A stretch of DNA of 64,000 bases from Pardosa pseudoannulata (taxonomy: Eukaryota > Arthropoda > Arachnida > Araneae > Lycosidae): positions 58,125,940 to 58,189,939 of the forward strand of contig CM063498.1 of assembly GCA_032207245.1 (NCBI GenBank), read 5' to 3'. Shown one piece after another: positions 10,432 through 22,019 of this stretch (positions within the stretch are counted from its first letter, which is position 1; every line of letters starts with the position of its first letter). The notes under the pieces were generated by a model, which was not told the origin of the DNA, ran no database searches, and saw only the letters and a program-made list of their open reading frames with translations. A program made the translations under genes and the position numbers.

Positions 10432-12884
10432 AATGATTGTTTCATTTTAAACAGAAAGCGCAGGCCCTAATTTTGTGGCTAACAGTATTTTTATTCCATC
10501 ATACAATAATTTAGATTGTAATAAAGTCACTTTCAAGACTAGGTCCCAAAAATAATTTTCTTTCGAGTTGTTTGAAGCTTTACTTGGATTTCTTTTCGCT
10601 TCACAAGTTTGTTAAATATACGTAAAGTGCCCATGATTTTGTTTGGAGAGAGGCATATTAAAGGAACTTTAAAAGTATTTACTTTTTTCAAGACACTTCA
10701 TGCGATAAAAATTCATCTTTCGGATATATTAAAATGAATTTTACTTTTGCCAAGTCATCTATACTAATTTGCTAAATACGTTTCTTTAAACTTATTTTCC
10801 AGAACGACTTTCGTACTCTTTTCTCTTTGGGTTAAAATTCAAAACGCAGTGTTAACAAGAATTCCATTTTCACTTCTAACAAAGGCTAAATTAATATTGC
10901 ATTCCACTAATGAACTAAAAGAACTTTTAAAAGTTAAGATAAATGCAAACAGGGCAGGGTTTCGGAATAAGCATTTTAAAATATTTACCATATGATTTTC
11001 CATTTAAATCCTCATTAAAATCATAAATTATTTACAAAATTACTTTACAAGACGCCTTACTATACAAAACAAATTATTAGCATGCTGTTAGGGAACTTAA
11101 TAAAAATGAACAATGGAGTCAAAATAAATAAATTGCATTTTAAAAATTCATCAATTTTTTTTTAATTTTGCGAATGCTTTAAACTTAACAAGTGGGTATA
11201 AAATCTCATTTCTAAGTTAATAATTTACAAACTATTTTAACAATACTATGTGCTTATGATATGAAAAACATGCTGCTGGTGAAGAAAAATCTTTCATATA
11301 TTTAAAATTATATAATTCCTGGCATTAGAAATTTAAGAGGAACAGTCGGGTGCTTCAGTTTATAAGAATTTCAGGTAATAATATCTTCCCAGTGAAACTT
11401 CTTGCAAATCCAAAGGTTCACTGTTTAAAGATTAGTCTATTTCTTCCTCTCTTATGTATAGATAGATAGATCTAAGTACAAAATGTTATGAAAAGAAATC
11501 ACTAATGTTAATGAAACTATACTAAGAGTTAGTAACAAATTTTAACTTGTATTTTATTCAAAATAATTGTTTGTAAGATAATAACTAAAAGGGTCACAAC
11601 AGTGAAAACCTTATGCACAGACCAGAACAACCAGTATACAGGAGGAAAAGGGGAAGACAGAGACAAATTAAGAGTCATTTCTGTGTTTTCGAAAGCACAT
11701 GATACTTTTTCAAATTAAAATAATTTATGTATGAGAACAGTGACAGTTATAGTGTACTTGCAAAAATAGTTGTGACAGAAAAACGAGTTTTTTTAGGCAA
11801 AATTTCGGTCCGTTAACGAACTCTTCGGTCAATATTTATTAGTCGGAACGGACCCTGCACAAAATCCTTCGAGTGAAAAGGAATTTTTCTTAAAAATGCA
11901 CTATTTTAAAAATTAACCTTTGAATAATTAATTAAAACCTTGAATAAATGTAAATCCATATATGTTCATATATACAAAAATGAGCATAATTTATTCTTTC
12001 TCTAACACTGAACTTTAGTACAAATTTCAAATTCCTAAATTTGTATATTTTTAAAAAGACAAGACTCTATTTCACAAATTCACAAAACAGGATTCTTTCT
12101 GAAAGAGCCAGATATAATGCTAATTTCAGTTTTACAAAATTATTAATAGATTTTTCACAGTATCACAAAAATATTTAGACCCTTACACATTAGGAGCTGA
12201 CTGAAAATTTAGATAAAATCTCTGAAAAAGAATTTTCTTCGCAATAAGGCTGTCTACTTGCACTACTTGTTGTTGTTATATCTATACGAATATATTTTTA
12301 TGTTAAGAATCATTCTATGTTTCTTAACTGTTTTCAATAAGCAATTAATTTATTAACGTTTAGTCATTTTAACAAATTTCTACATCCATTTCTTGTTTTC
12401 GTCGTTTCTTTATGTTTAATCTTTTCCATTTCTGACCTTTTAAAAATGATGGATTGAGATTCCACTGCATATTTATAAACGCCTCCTTCGTTTATCCCAA
12501 TAAGTGCAATCATCGGTTAAGTAATTTTGTATATATAGAGCAAAATAATATAAATATCAAAGTTTAATATACAAAAAAATATATATATATAAAATATTCA
12601 TATTTTTATAGTAAATACCAGATTAAGCTGATGATTTACGAAAACTCTATATTGTTTTACTTTGACGAGATTAGTTGCATGTATTTTAAAAAATCTTATG
12701 TAGACACCACATGACTTTCTTGCACATCTATTATATTATATTACATCTTTTAATTATTTAGTTACCATAATTATCATTTGCCCATTCTCTTCAACATTCA
12801 AAGTAAGATTCGTTTCTCAAGTTCATCGTGTCCTGTCAGTGGACGTCACAGAACTTCTACCTGGCGAAAATCTGCAGGGTTAAT
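10432..12884. other. AT-rich spacer, nothing recognised
   Basis: No domain, TIR, tRNA-like fold or tandem array could be supported. A four-copy GATA run sits near 11,457-11,470, and a TA run at about 12,579-12,592. Confidence 0.5.
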
Positions 12885-13200
12885 ATTCATCGTTGTATGA
12901 GACTTTTTATTGGTTATATAAATATTTCGTTCCAAACTAAAAATTTTCGCTACTAAAATACTTTCTTTACTCCGTATCTGTTAGTAACAAAGTAAAAATT
13001 CAAAATTATTCTCCACGATGAGTAGTTTTTTTCTTTTCTAAAAGCAAACTTTTAAAGAGTATTATTTCAGCTGGTTAAAAAGCATTGTTAAAAATACATA
13101 AATCCATATTTTTGAGATACATTATTGCATATCGGAAATGTTAATGGACGTTATATTGAGATTCTTCGTTAAATAGAGGGCTGGCTGCAATCAAAATTAG
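12885..13200. repeat. Old interspersed repeat, copy 1 (see 51,180)
   Basis: This segment aligns in the same orientation with 51,180-51,485. Shared blocks include ATATTTCGTTC(C/T)AAAC, AATACTTTCTTT, GTAAAAATTCAAAATTATT, AACTTTTAAAG followed by TTTCAGCTG, and GACGTTATATTGAG against TCCGTTGAGATTTTG. Numerous substitutions and indels separate the copies, so the family is old. In this copy the sequence runs directly into the 221-bp tandem repeat beginning at about 13,206; the other copy does not. No coding potential or terminal structure assigns it to a class. Confidence 0.6.
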
Positions 13201-13205
13201 GTATG

Positions 13206-13860
13206 TACAACTAGATGTTTCAACAGTCCTAAACACAAAATTTCAATATTATCTGGCTAATCATTTTTGAGTTATGCCCAAATTTTGTATGTATTTCTGT
13301 ACTACACTGCTGATATGTTTGTATACTTTTATGTTAATGTAGTCTGAACTATTATTTAATTAAGTATGGTGAATGTAGTTTATTCCCATTCGCTCTTGGC
13401 CTAGGCTGCTAAAAACCTTTTGGTTGCAGCGAGTGGGGCCACTTCAGACCTAAACAGAATATTGCAACATTTTCCGGCTAATCGTTTTTGAGATATGCCA
13501 CAAAATTCTTATATATTTCTGCACTATACTGCTGATATGTTTGTATACTTTTGTGTTAATACAATTCGAACTATTCTTCATAATAAAGTATTGTGGATTT
13601 AGTTTTTCTCCACTAGCCCTTGGCCTTGGCCGCTAGAAACCTTCTGATTGACATAGAGTGTGGATCACCTAAACTCAAAATTTTAATATTTTCGTTTTTG
13701 AGTTATGCCCCGTAGTGTCAATACATGTTACGTTGAAATATTTCCTTTTATAGTGTACAGATTGAAATTAAAAATGCAAGGTGCAGAACTAGACGTTTAC
13801 ACAATCCTTAAAAATTTCGACTTTCTAAGGCTTAATAGTTACTACTGAGTTGTGTGAAAT
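13206..13860. repeat. 221-bp-period tandem repeat, about 2.5 units plus remnant
   Basis: Unit starts are marked by CAGTCCTAAAC (13,224), CAGACCTAAAC (13,445) and CACCTAAAC (13,666), a spacing of 221 bp each time. Each unit contains GGCTAAT, TTTTTGAG(T/A)TATGCC, a CTGCTGATATGTTTGTATAC block, and near its end a CTTGGCC...GCT(A)AAAACCTT block. The third unit is cut short at about 13,712, and a further diverged start (AACTAGACGTTTACACAATCC) appears at 13,785-13,810. This may be a fragment of a satellite or the internal repeats of a larger transposon. No coding frame spans the units. Confidence 0.75.
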
Positions 13861-14329
13861 ACATAAATGTATCCATCAAAAGAAAATCAATCAAAAATAG
13901 CACAGTACTGGTCAAAATGGATATAAAATTAAATTTCCGTCTAAGTACTTACAGGCGTAACACTGAAACTTGCTGAAATTCATCCAGGTATTGCCAAAAT
14001 GAGCATTTTGTTGAGAGTTGTATACTGAAATTATTCGGGATTACAATACTTTCTTTATTTTATACAACGAAGAAAACAGTATTGGAAAGGAAACTACTGG
14101 TCATAACCAGTATTCCTCTTTTCTCTGTTTTCCACACAAAAAAAGAATATTACATATCTTGCGCGAAAAGAATAAAATACAAATCTGGAATCAAGTTAAA
14201 TAGATGGGATTCAAACATTTTATAAGCTTCGAGTTTCAAAGTGAAGCGAGATATGTATCCATAAAATAAAGAGCGTAGAAATTGTAAATGAAGGATTTCT
14301 CTGCACCCTTGACAAGATTTTTAAACAAG
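13861..14329. other. AT-rich spacer
   Basis: Contains a 61-codon frame (14,018-14,203) with no recognisable similarity. Nothing else is visible. Confidence 0.45.
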
Positions 14330-14790
14330 CTCACGAAAATGGATTGGAAACTGACAAAATGATGTAAGCGCCGTAAGGCACTGCTATGCTCTGCCGAATC
14401 TCTCTATAAGAGCTGTGTTACACATAAGGCATGAAAATGGCAAAGATCCACGCTTTGACGAAATGAAAAGTGAACAGAAGAAAAATGCTCGTCACCGCAC
14501 AGAGCTATTTATGAAGCGACGTGGGACGGAGGGAGGAAGACGAAAGCCCATTAACTCAAACGCATCGTCCAAATACATTAACCTCATCCCGCTTGACGAA
14601 TGGTGAGAAATAAATGCGTATTTCGGAAGAGAAGGGGGTGGTGCATGTTTGTCAAAAGAATTAATGAGTATGAATTTCAAAAGCGAGGGTAATACCATGT
14701 GGCATGTCATTCCTGCGATTAAAGTTGCATTGATCCGGGAATAATTTCCCACCACTCGATTGAGCGTGGAGATACTAATCACTTTGGAAA
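14330..14790. other. CpG-bearing, less AT-rich island, function unknown
   Basis: This patch has more G/C and CpG than its neighbours (AAGCGCCGTAAGGCACTG, CATCGTCC, CGCTTGACGAATGG, GAAGGGGGTGGTGC). Two overlapping frames, 14,415-14,606 (+, basic, 63 codons) and 14,492-14,782 (-, 96 codons), cover parts of it. Neither product shows a domain I recognise, and only one of the two could be real. Candidates are an exon of an unannotated gene, a cis-regulatory element, or a retrocopied transcript: a 28-nt A run begins at 15,079, but 290 AT-rich bases separate it from the island. Confidence 0.3.
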
Positions 14791-15078
14791 GAGAATCATT
14801 TAAATAAATCGAATGTATGTTTTCTATATAATAACTTCGAATATCGCATCAGTGTAATTCGCATTCTAAACGGAAATATCAAGTAGTAATTACTTTTAGT
14901 TTACAAGCGGTAAATTTTTACAATCCACTAGTAAATCTTCTAGATAAACGCATTAACACTGGAAACGAATCAAATGATTACACTGTCATTAACATTGAAT
15001 TTTAAGTATTTAACCCTCTCTCTAAAGTAGGAAAAAATCCTTCTGTGAATTGCTATACTTATAATAGTATTCTGAATT

Positions 15079-15106
15079 ATGAAAAAAAAAAAAAAAAAAA
15101 AAAAAA
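15079..15106. repeat. Poly(A) tract
   Basis: An uninterrupted run of 28 A follows CTGAATTATG. No AATAAA lies in the preceding 40 bp and no target duplication was found, so it may be a simple homopolymer rather than a retroposon tail. Confidence 0.9.
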
Positions 15107-16765
15107 ATTTGCACAGGATAACGCTATTAAATAAAGTTCAAGAATTTTTGAATGGCTGAGGAGAAGGGGGAATGATGAAAATATATGTAAATTTGAAATA
15201 GTAAACAAAATAGTGCATTTAAGGTAAGTTTTACATTAAGAGAATACAGTATCCAATATGTGATCAGTCAAAATATCGAAACTTTCTTTTATTGTTTTAA
15301 GTCATTAGTCAAACCTTTCTGCATTAGCATGCAAAATTTGAAATCTGTGTCTTCAATATTTCAAAAAATATTTACCAACTTTCATAACGAAGTCATTTAT
15401 AAGAAATGTCAGCTTTCGTTTTAGTATAGGTGTGTCATTTTTACTACCAGTGTCGAAACTGAAGATACTATCAAATTATCTAATTTTATTTGCTCAATGA
15501 AGCCAAGTGAAGTCACTGATGACTATAAGTAACTGTCTTTGATTACTTATATGAGAAAATTGTAATTTTGTGTAAGCTACAGTAACTTTTTAAGTGACTT
15601 TTTGGCTTTCTTTGAGTTCACGCATTCAAAATGCTAAGGATTCTTTTGTATTTAAAATACGAGCTTTCATTTTTTATACAGATTTTCTATAATGTAATAA
15701 AACTGTACACCTGGAATCAACAATAATATAAGAAAATTTTTAATAAAGCTTAAAAAATTTGGTTGTTGAAAATATTTAAAAAATATTTTACTATTCACTG
15801 ACATATTTTTAAGATTGTTTAAAAAATTTTCAGTGAAGTAAAATGTTTATAAAATAGTTTATATATGCTTTAGTTTTATATAGCTACTACAATTATATAG
15901 ATTTATTTTGTTTCATTTATAGGGATTTTTTTATTAAATGAAAATTTTAAAAAACTTTTTCTCCATGTTTACGTTTTCCAAATGCAATGCGTTCAAAATG
16001 TCAAGGCTTTTATTTTTTTCTTAATTTTAAATACAAGACTAAAAATTTTTATACACGTCTTCTACAATGTACAAAATAAAAATATGCTTATAATTAGAAA
16101 TAAAGTGCTTATTCTTTTTTTATATACAAATCTATAGAAGAAACTGTAAAATTTCGTTGTTTTTCACTGTGAATTTTAGAAAAATAATTTCATAAAATGT
16201 AATTTTAGAGATATTTTAAAATTCATGCACAATATTGTGTAAAAGACTAAGAAATAATAAAACAATTTGTAGCAAAAATATTAATATTTGAAAAAGTTAT
16301 AATGATTTTAAAAAGCTGTTATTTATAAATTTATAATTAAATGAAATATTTAAACACACATTAATACCCTGAATATACTTTAAATTAGTTTTCAAAATAC
16401 AAAGCGATTACTATGTTTACTGTATATAATATAAAAAATCTTTTTGAAAGGGGACTGTGTTCTTTTAACAAATAAAATTCTAACATAATGTTTTATTTTG
16501 TGCCAACTTTTTCAACAAATCTCAGATATGAACTTTTCAATACTGTGTTATCAACTGTAATAGAGGATTATTATTTAACTTAGTAGCTTCATGAATTTTA
16601 ATTTAGTATCAAAGGGTGAATTTTAAGATTCTTCAATTTTTCCTCATTTATAAAATTTATTTATAGGTGAAAAAAGAATTTCTTCTCTGAATAAATTCTT
16701 TGATTAAGTAAAATTTTACTGCAATCATCGTGAGCAAAATTTCAATTAATGCATTACTTCCTAAT
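15107..16765. other. AT-rich spacer, nothing recognised
   Basis: Long runs of A/T with no open frame above 60 codons, no repeat boundary and no RNA-like structure that I can support. Confidence 0.5.
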
Positions 16766-16941
16766 GGTTTGGTCTTGGAGTGCTACGGTCTACTTTTTGC
16801 AACACGAGGGATAATGAGACCGGGACCTACTGCTTAAAGCCGATTCCGAACGGCTACGAACATCCATGCCATAGTGGGATTCGAACTCACGAACTTCAGT
16901 TCCGAAGACCATCACCCTAACCATTTGCCCATCGTTCGGCT
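16766..16941 (-). repeat. tRNA-derived SINE (copy B)
   Basis: Read on the minus strand, the element begins CCGAACGATGGGCAAATGGTT, in which GATGGGCAAATGG resembles a tRNA A-box (TGGCCGAATGG in better copies). About 35 bp on comes GAGTTCGAATCCCAC, a near-perfect B-box and T-arm. The interval contains CTT-CGGAAC, a position corresponding to an anticodon loop that reads TCG by my folding. The tRNA-like head is followed by an unrelated body (GTTCGTAGCCGTTCGGAATC, GGTCCCGGTCTCATTA, CGTGTTGCAAAAAGTAGAC) and a CCAAA-type tail. This is the architecture of a SINE transcribed by Pol III and moved by a partner LINE. No clear target-site duplication was found. Confidence 0.85.
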
Positions 16942-16982
16942 TACTCCACAATGGAAAATCATAGATTGAAAATAATAAAAAT

Positions 16983-17092
16983 TACTAAATCTTAGTTTGG
17001 TTTGGTTTGGAGCGCTAAGGTCTACTTTTTGCAACGAGGGCTAATGAGACCGGGACCTACTGATTAAAGCCGATTTCGAACTACTAAATCTT
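16983..17092 (-). repeat. 5'-truncated SINE (copy C) with 11-bp target duplication
   Basis: The SINE body at 16,994-17,081 contains only the 3' part of the family: the CCAAA-type tail, the GTTGCAAAAAGTAGAC block and the GGTCCCGGTCTC block, ending inside TTCGAAATCGGC. The tRNA head is missing. It is flanked by perfect 11-bp direct repeats TACTAAATCTT at 16,983-16,993 and 17,082-17,092. Loss of the 5' end with an intact duplication is what aborted target-primed reverse transcription produces. It lies only about 50 bp from copy B and in the same orientation. Without a head it has no Pol III promoter. Confidence 0.9.
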
Positions 17093-18673
17093 GAGACCAT
17101 GCTTGAGTTTAATTACATATTATAGCAACTTTTTTAAAGTTTAACAATTTAAAAGATCAGCAAATTTATATAAAATAAAATCTCGTATATGTTAAAACAA
17201 AATAAATTTTCAGTTAATTTGAAGGATATCTAATTTCATGTATCATATAAATTATATTTAACAAGTTAGATAAATATATTTTAAATACCATTTAACGTGA
17301 ATGCAGTAATTGCAATTATAATTTAAGTTGTGAGAATTCTGTTAAGTTCAATAACTATTTTAATAAAGAGAAAATTTGCAGCATAAAATTTCATACTGTG
17401 ATACTTTTATAGATGGTGTCAATTTCCCAATTTTTAAACATAAAGGGAAATTATAAAAAAAATTACAAAAAAAATTAGAAATTTCTTTACAATAAGAGTA
17501 AAACTCGTAAGACTCTAAACTCGAAGTTAAAAAGTAAAATCTTTAAATGTGTTAAATCAATGTTTCTTGAAATAAAATATGTTTTCCAAACTTTTGCATT
17601 TTATCAGATTTATACGGAAAGATTTATTTTTTTAAAAAAGCGCTTTTTTTTCAGATTTTTTTTTTAAATCAATTTGTTTGTAACCTTTGTGTTTACCTCC
17701 AAGGATAGCGAGATATTTTATTATGAATCATAAAAAAGAGCCTCTGTTATTGTGATGGAAAGCGTATGTCTTGGGATTTGTTATCCAAGCCTGTCTTTCA
17801 GTCAAAAACCTTGACAAACCGAAAAGAGAAAATTGTTATGTGAAAATGATGCCTTATTTATTTCAAACCGTAACATAATAAAATGTTAGATACCAAACGT
17901 CAAATCAGAACATGAAAATACATGCAAGAATCTGAGAGAGATGGCGTATTGCCACAACACATGTAAATAATACCAGGATGTTGGAAATGAAATGCGGATT
18001 CTGGAATAAGACCCTCCCCTTAAATAAATATTTTTTGCGAAAAATGCAAGGTACTTAACCTGAAGGAAAGGAAGTTGTCATAGAATTTCAAGTATCTGGC
18101 GAAGGAAAGAAAGACTTAAGTAGGGCATATTTACTATTTGTCTAGAAAGATCATTTTTCAACATTTTAAAATATTCTATAAATCGGATAAGATTTCAGAA
18201 TAATATCTTAGTCGCTTAAGATAGGACGGCCACTGGGAAAACAATTTATTAGCATTTGAGGTAACATATAATTTCAACAGCATAAATACCACAAAGTATA
18301 ATGATAAAACTATTTGTTCTTTTTGATGAAAAAGATAAATGGATTTTATGAGGAATTTTTCAAAATAATGGAGAATGAGCAAAATGTTTGTGGGGAAGAA
18401 ATAATATATTTTAAAGATTCATAGAACAAGAAAATATGTCTTGTTACTTTTTTATTCAAAGGAATCTGTGAAAGGATAAATGCTTCATCTGCTTTGAAAA
18501 ATAGGATGTGTCAATGCCACTTGCTGAGATAACGATTTATTGTAAGCTTTAAATCTTAATAGACTTCCATGAAATCGAAAAACCGTTCAGTGGAAGGAAA
18601 GAAAAGCGAAGAGGACAGATTATCCGATGATTCAAGGACATTTTATGTTTCTTAAACAAAGAAATTTTATCCG
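17093..18673. other. AT-rich spacer, nothing recognised
   Basis: No supported gene. A minus-strand frame at 18,176-18,382 (68 codons) shows no domain. Confidence 0.45.
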
Positions 18674-18832
18674 CAGTAGGGGCGTAGTGAGAAATTTTCT
18701 ACAGAGGGGAGGAGGATACTCCCCCTTCAACTTATATTTCAAAATGAATACAACAATCCTTACATATATAATATATATACAGCAATTCTTATGGGGGGTT
18801 AAACCCTATATTCTCCTTTCGCTACGTCACTG
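18674..18832. mobile_element. Short TIR element (MITE), related to 52,715
   Basis: The 159-bp element starts CAGTAGGGGCGTAGTGAGAA and ends, read in reverse complement, CAGTGACGTAGCGAAAGG, giving imperfect terminal inverted repeats with a shared CAGT start and CGTAG(T/C)GA core. Directly outside lie ATCCG on the left and ATCCC on the right, a possible 4-bp duplication. The interior (AAATTTTCTAC, CCCCCTTCAACTTATAT, TACATATATAATATA) is related to the left part of the foldback element at 52,715-52,810. It has no transposase. CAGT/CAC-type termini occur in several cut-and-paste superfamilies (hAT, CMC/Chapaev), so I leave the class open. The 68-codon frame over it is incidental. Confidence 0.6.
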
Positions 18833-18867
18833 ATCCCAAGTGCTAATAAAGGATTTATATATATATA

Positions 18868-18917
18868 AATAATAATAATAATAAATAGAACCATAATCAG
18901 AATCATAACACTATAAT
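18868..18917 (+). repeat. Left inverted repeat of Penelope-like relic
   Basis: The segment ending AATAGAACCATAATCAGAAT...CACTATAA is the near-exact reverse complement of 19,711-19,762. Differences are few (TCATAA against CCAAAA, and the length of the ATA run). Open RT sequence starts immediately inside this repeat. Confidence 0.8.
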
Positions 18918-19468
18918 TTGGTATACTTATGGGAGGGGGATGCAGTTTCTTATTAGCTGATATATTTCTTAATTTTTATGAATCCCTATCATTAAATTTT
19001 AATCACTACAGTTTGTATCACTACGTCACTATGTCGACGATATCTTAATTTGTATTTATGACACAGACTTCTCAATTGAAAATCTAAATTTTTATCTTTC
19101 TTTAATTTTTACTGAAACAGTTAAAGATAATAAAGGTTACCTCCCATTTCTAGGTGTTAATTTAAAAATTTAATATAATAAAATCGTATGTAAACTTTAT
19201 GATAATAAACTACAACTTTACTATTAATAAAATCTGTTACTGGAATACATGCTTATCCACCCATATTAAACGTAATATATTATTAAATTATTTAAAGCGC
19301 TGTGAACGTCTTCATAGTAATCCAGTTACACTTCATTCTGATATTAATCATTATTTAGAATTAGCTTTAAATGCTGACTATCCCCTACCTTTTTTTTATA
19401 AACAATTAAATAATTATTTTCAAGTAGATATTAAAAGGATTAAGTTAATGTTTCCAATTCTAGTTTAA
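18914..19468 (+). pseudogene. Penelope-like retroelement reverse transcriptase relic
   Basis: Three frames must be combined to see the gene, so it is dead. From 18,917 the translation gives FGILMGGGCSFLLADIF, corresponding to the PMGSPLSPLLADIF-type motif of RT. After a frameshift, 19,027-19,170 reads HYVDDILIC, which contains the catalytic YVDD box, and continues to GYLPFLGVNLKI before a TAA. LPFLDV just after the catalytic box is characteristic of Penelope-like RTs. Another shift leads into 19,199-19,468, with THIKRNILLNYL and a DYPLPFF segment similar to the C-terminal part of that RT (KRN..., NGYP..F). The N-terminal RT fingers and the GIY-YIG endonuclease are not found, so the element is truncated at both ends. 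Assignment is by motif; another retroelement with an LPFLDV motif is the alternative. Confidence 0.7.
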
Positions 19469-19710
19469 AATTATAATTTTAACTGACATAGTGTCAACAT
19501 AAATACTGGATAAGTTGGCTTTTAGTATAGTTTTATAAATGCTTTGTACTTCTAATTCGTATTCTCATATCATATTCTTATGGTCTTTTGGGTGTACGGG
19601 AATGTTCAGGCCTGTTCAAACAATTGTTTTAACCGTGTATGGAAGTCGTAAACCTTCCACACCCAATCTTTTTCTTCCTTCCCGTTTTTACAATTACTGG
19701 GCTTAATGAA

Positions 19711-19762
19711 GTTATAGTGTTTTGGTTCTGATTATGGTTCTATTTTTTATTATTATATTAAT
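19711..19762 (-). repeat. Right inverted repeat of Penelope-like relic
   Basis: GTTATAGTGTTTTGGTTCTG with the following ATTATGGTTCTATT and ATTATTATA run is the reverse complement of 18,868-18,917. The region 19,471-19,710 between the RT remnant and this repeat would be 3' non-coding sequence of the element. Inverted terminal copies are known for Penelope-like elements. Confidence 0.8.
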
Positions 19763-19857
19763 TTACCTCTATGTAATTGCTGCGTGGAGCGCATTACATG
19801 GTAAGTAATTTTCACTATCTGTCTTTACTATCTAATATTTATTCGTTCAATTTTTAT

Positions 19858-19860
<3 letters not shown>

Positions 19861-19928
<68 letters not shown>
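19861..19928. repeat. (TA)n microsatellite
   Basis: 68 bp of uninterrupted TA. It lies about 100 bp beyond the right inverted repeat of the Penelope-like relic. Confidence 0.98.
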
Positions 19929-19930
<2 letters not shown>

Positions 19931-22019
19931 TACTTCAACTACCCACAGCAATAATTGCCTAACTTAGGAAGCTTCTGAGCAACCGTAACGTTTCGAAATC
20001 CTATTGTAGTCTACCAAAAGAAACCAAGTCAGAAATAAGAGCTGTTTGTTTTCAAATATTACATTTGTTTATTGTTTATAAAAACATACGTTTCTAGAAA
20101 ATATTAAATAAATTTCAATAAAATCATATGAGAAAAAATTGAATTGTACATAAAAAATGAAGCGTTGTTAGTAATAAACTTTATGTAAGAACAGTAGTTT
20201 TTCATCAGATTTATTAAAATTTAAGAAAAAGGATGTCACTTAATAAGATTTTTAATGATAGGAGAGTGGGTAATGATGCCGTTTCTGTCCAAATATTCAT
20301 CAGACAATCAGTTTCTGTACTTTTTTTAGTAAATTTCTAGAAAAAGTACCATTACGAGTAGAACTGGACATTGCTTCCATCATTAGAGCAACTTGGAGTG
20401 AAATTTAATAATATCCTTTAGAAACTAAAAGTCATTTTTTTCAGAAATGATTTAAAAGGTAAATCATCATTCTAGTTTAGTCAACCCGAGCGTGACATAG
20501 GATGGACCGAAAATCCCTCGCCGAGCTACTAGTAGCTAACTATTGACGGTTTGAAGGTATGTAATATACAGAAACCAGATATGAAGAAATAATTCAAAAT
20601 TCTTAATTATCTTTCATAATATTTCCTTTCTGAAGTGTAACCCGAATATGATTGTATAAAACTTTAAAAAGGTTCTGATAAATGAATAAAATTTTGAAGC
20701 TGCTTCAATCACATTTAAATATATATTACCAGATTTATTTCATTATTTACATAAATAAATATGTTACTGTCAAAACGAGGTAAACTATTTGTTTCATTAT
20801 ACTAAAATAATTAATTTCTGAAAAATATAATGCAATTTAATTTTCAGTTTCCAGAGTAACTGGTATAAATATGAAAAAATAGAGAAGAAGGAACTTAGCT
20901 TTGTTTGAGGAAATTTGATTAAATCTAATTACTGAGGATATAACTTTAGCCATTAGATGATATAGATACAATAAAAGAGTAAATAAATAACGAATGTTTT
21001 TACTCTTATTACAAATACGTTCTAAATGTTTAATAGTAAAATCCTTTAAGTAAGGTTGTATAAGTTTTTCAAAGAACGGTTCCTATCAGAAAAGGTAAAA
21101 AAAAAAAATCTTTCTATGCCATAAAATTTTACTAGTGTAAAATAGAATTCCGCAGTAATAACAATTGTTAATTATTTTATAAAATTTAATTTCAATTTAA
21201 TACACATTGACTAGTAACATAAATTAAATAAATAAATAATGATAATAATTAATTTACGCTTTAAAAATTACACATCTCCCGTCCTTATTGACTAGCCGAT
21301 AATTCCTTAGAACTTAAATATCGAGAACTTTAATATTAAAGAACTTTAATATCAAAAGTTGTTTATTTGAAATAAAAAAAACATAAGCATCAGAAAGACA
21401 TTCGGTCGGCGGAAGTCATTTAAATGCTATTATAGCAAAAAAAGAAAAATCTGTCCGTAAATTTCAAACATCGTAAACAGTATTTTTGTAATGAAGGAAT
21501 AAATAACGGGTGAATACTTTTTACTAAAACACAAACATTTAATAAATAATATATGCCATATTTTAAGTATCAGTAAAAAAAATATATGATCAGTAAAAAA
21601 AATATGTGATCCAGATTTTTATTCAGAAAAATACATTAAAAGACAAATGTTAAGACAATTAAGTAAGAATATTGTGATTGTATACATCAAACAAAAATAC
21701 AAAATTCTTTAATCTTAAGATGGTATAATTTTTAAATTTCGGATACCGAATTTAAAATTTGTTCAAGTACCTGAGCCTATGATATTAGTATTTGTATGGA
21801 GTTAAAAAAAAACTAAATTAACATGGATTTTAAACGCTATTACAGTAAAACCAATAAAACGAAATTCCCAAGGAAAGACACTTACAAGACATAAAGTGCA
21901 CAAAAATTTACAATGAAAATAAACATATCTTTCTTTTGTTTTCGAGACACGCACACTCAATCCAACAACTTTTATAAGAAAATCAAATCAAATGATTCTT
22001 AGTATTCCTTTTAATACAA
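19929..22019. other. AT-rich spacer with small direct repeats
   Basis: A 20-bp near-perfect tandem pair (ATCAGTAAAAAAAATAT[A/G]TG) lies at about 21,569-21,608, and a GAACTTTAATAT pair at about 21,325-21,352. A less AT-rich patch occurs at 20,480-20,560 (CCGAGCGTGACATAGGATGG) with no match inside the window. No gene is seen. Confidence 0.5.
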
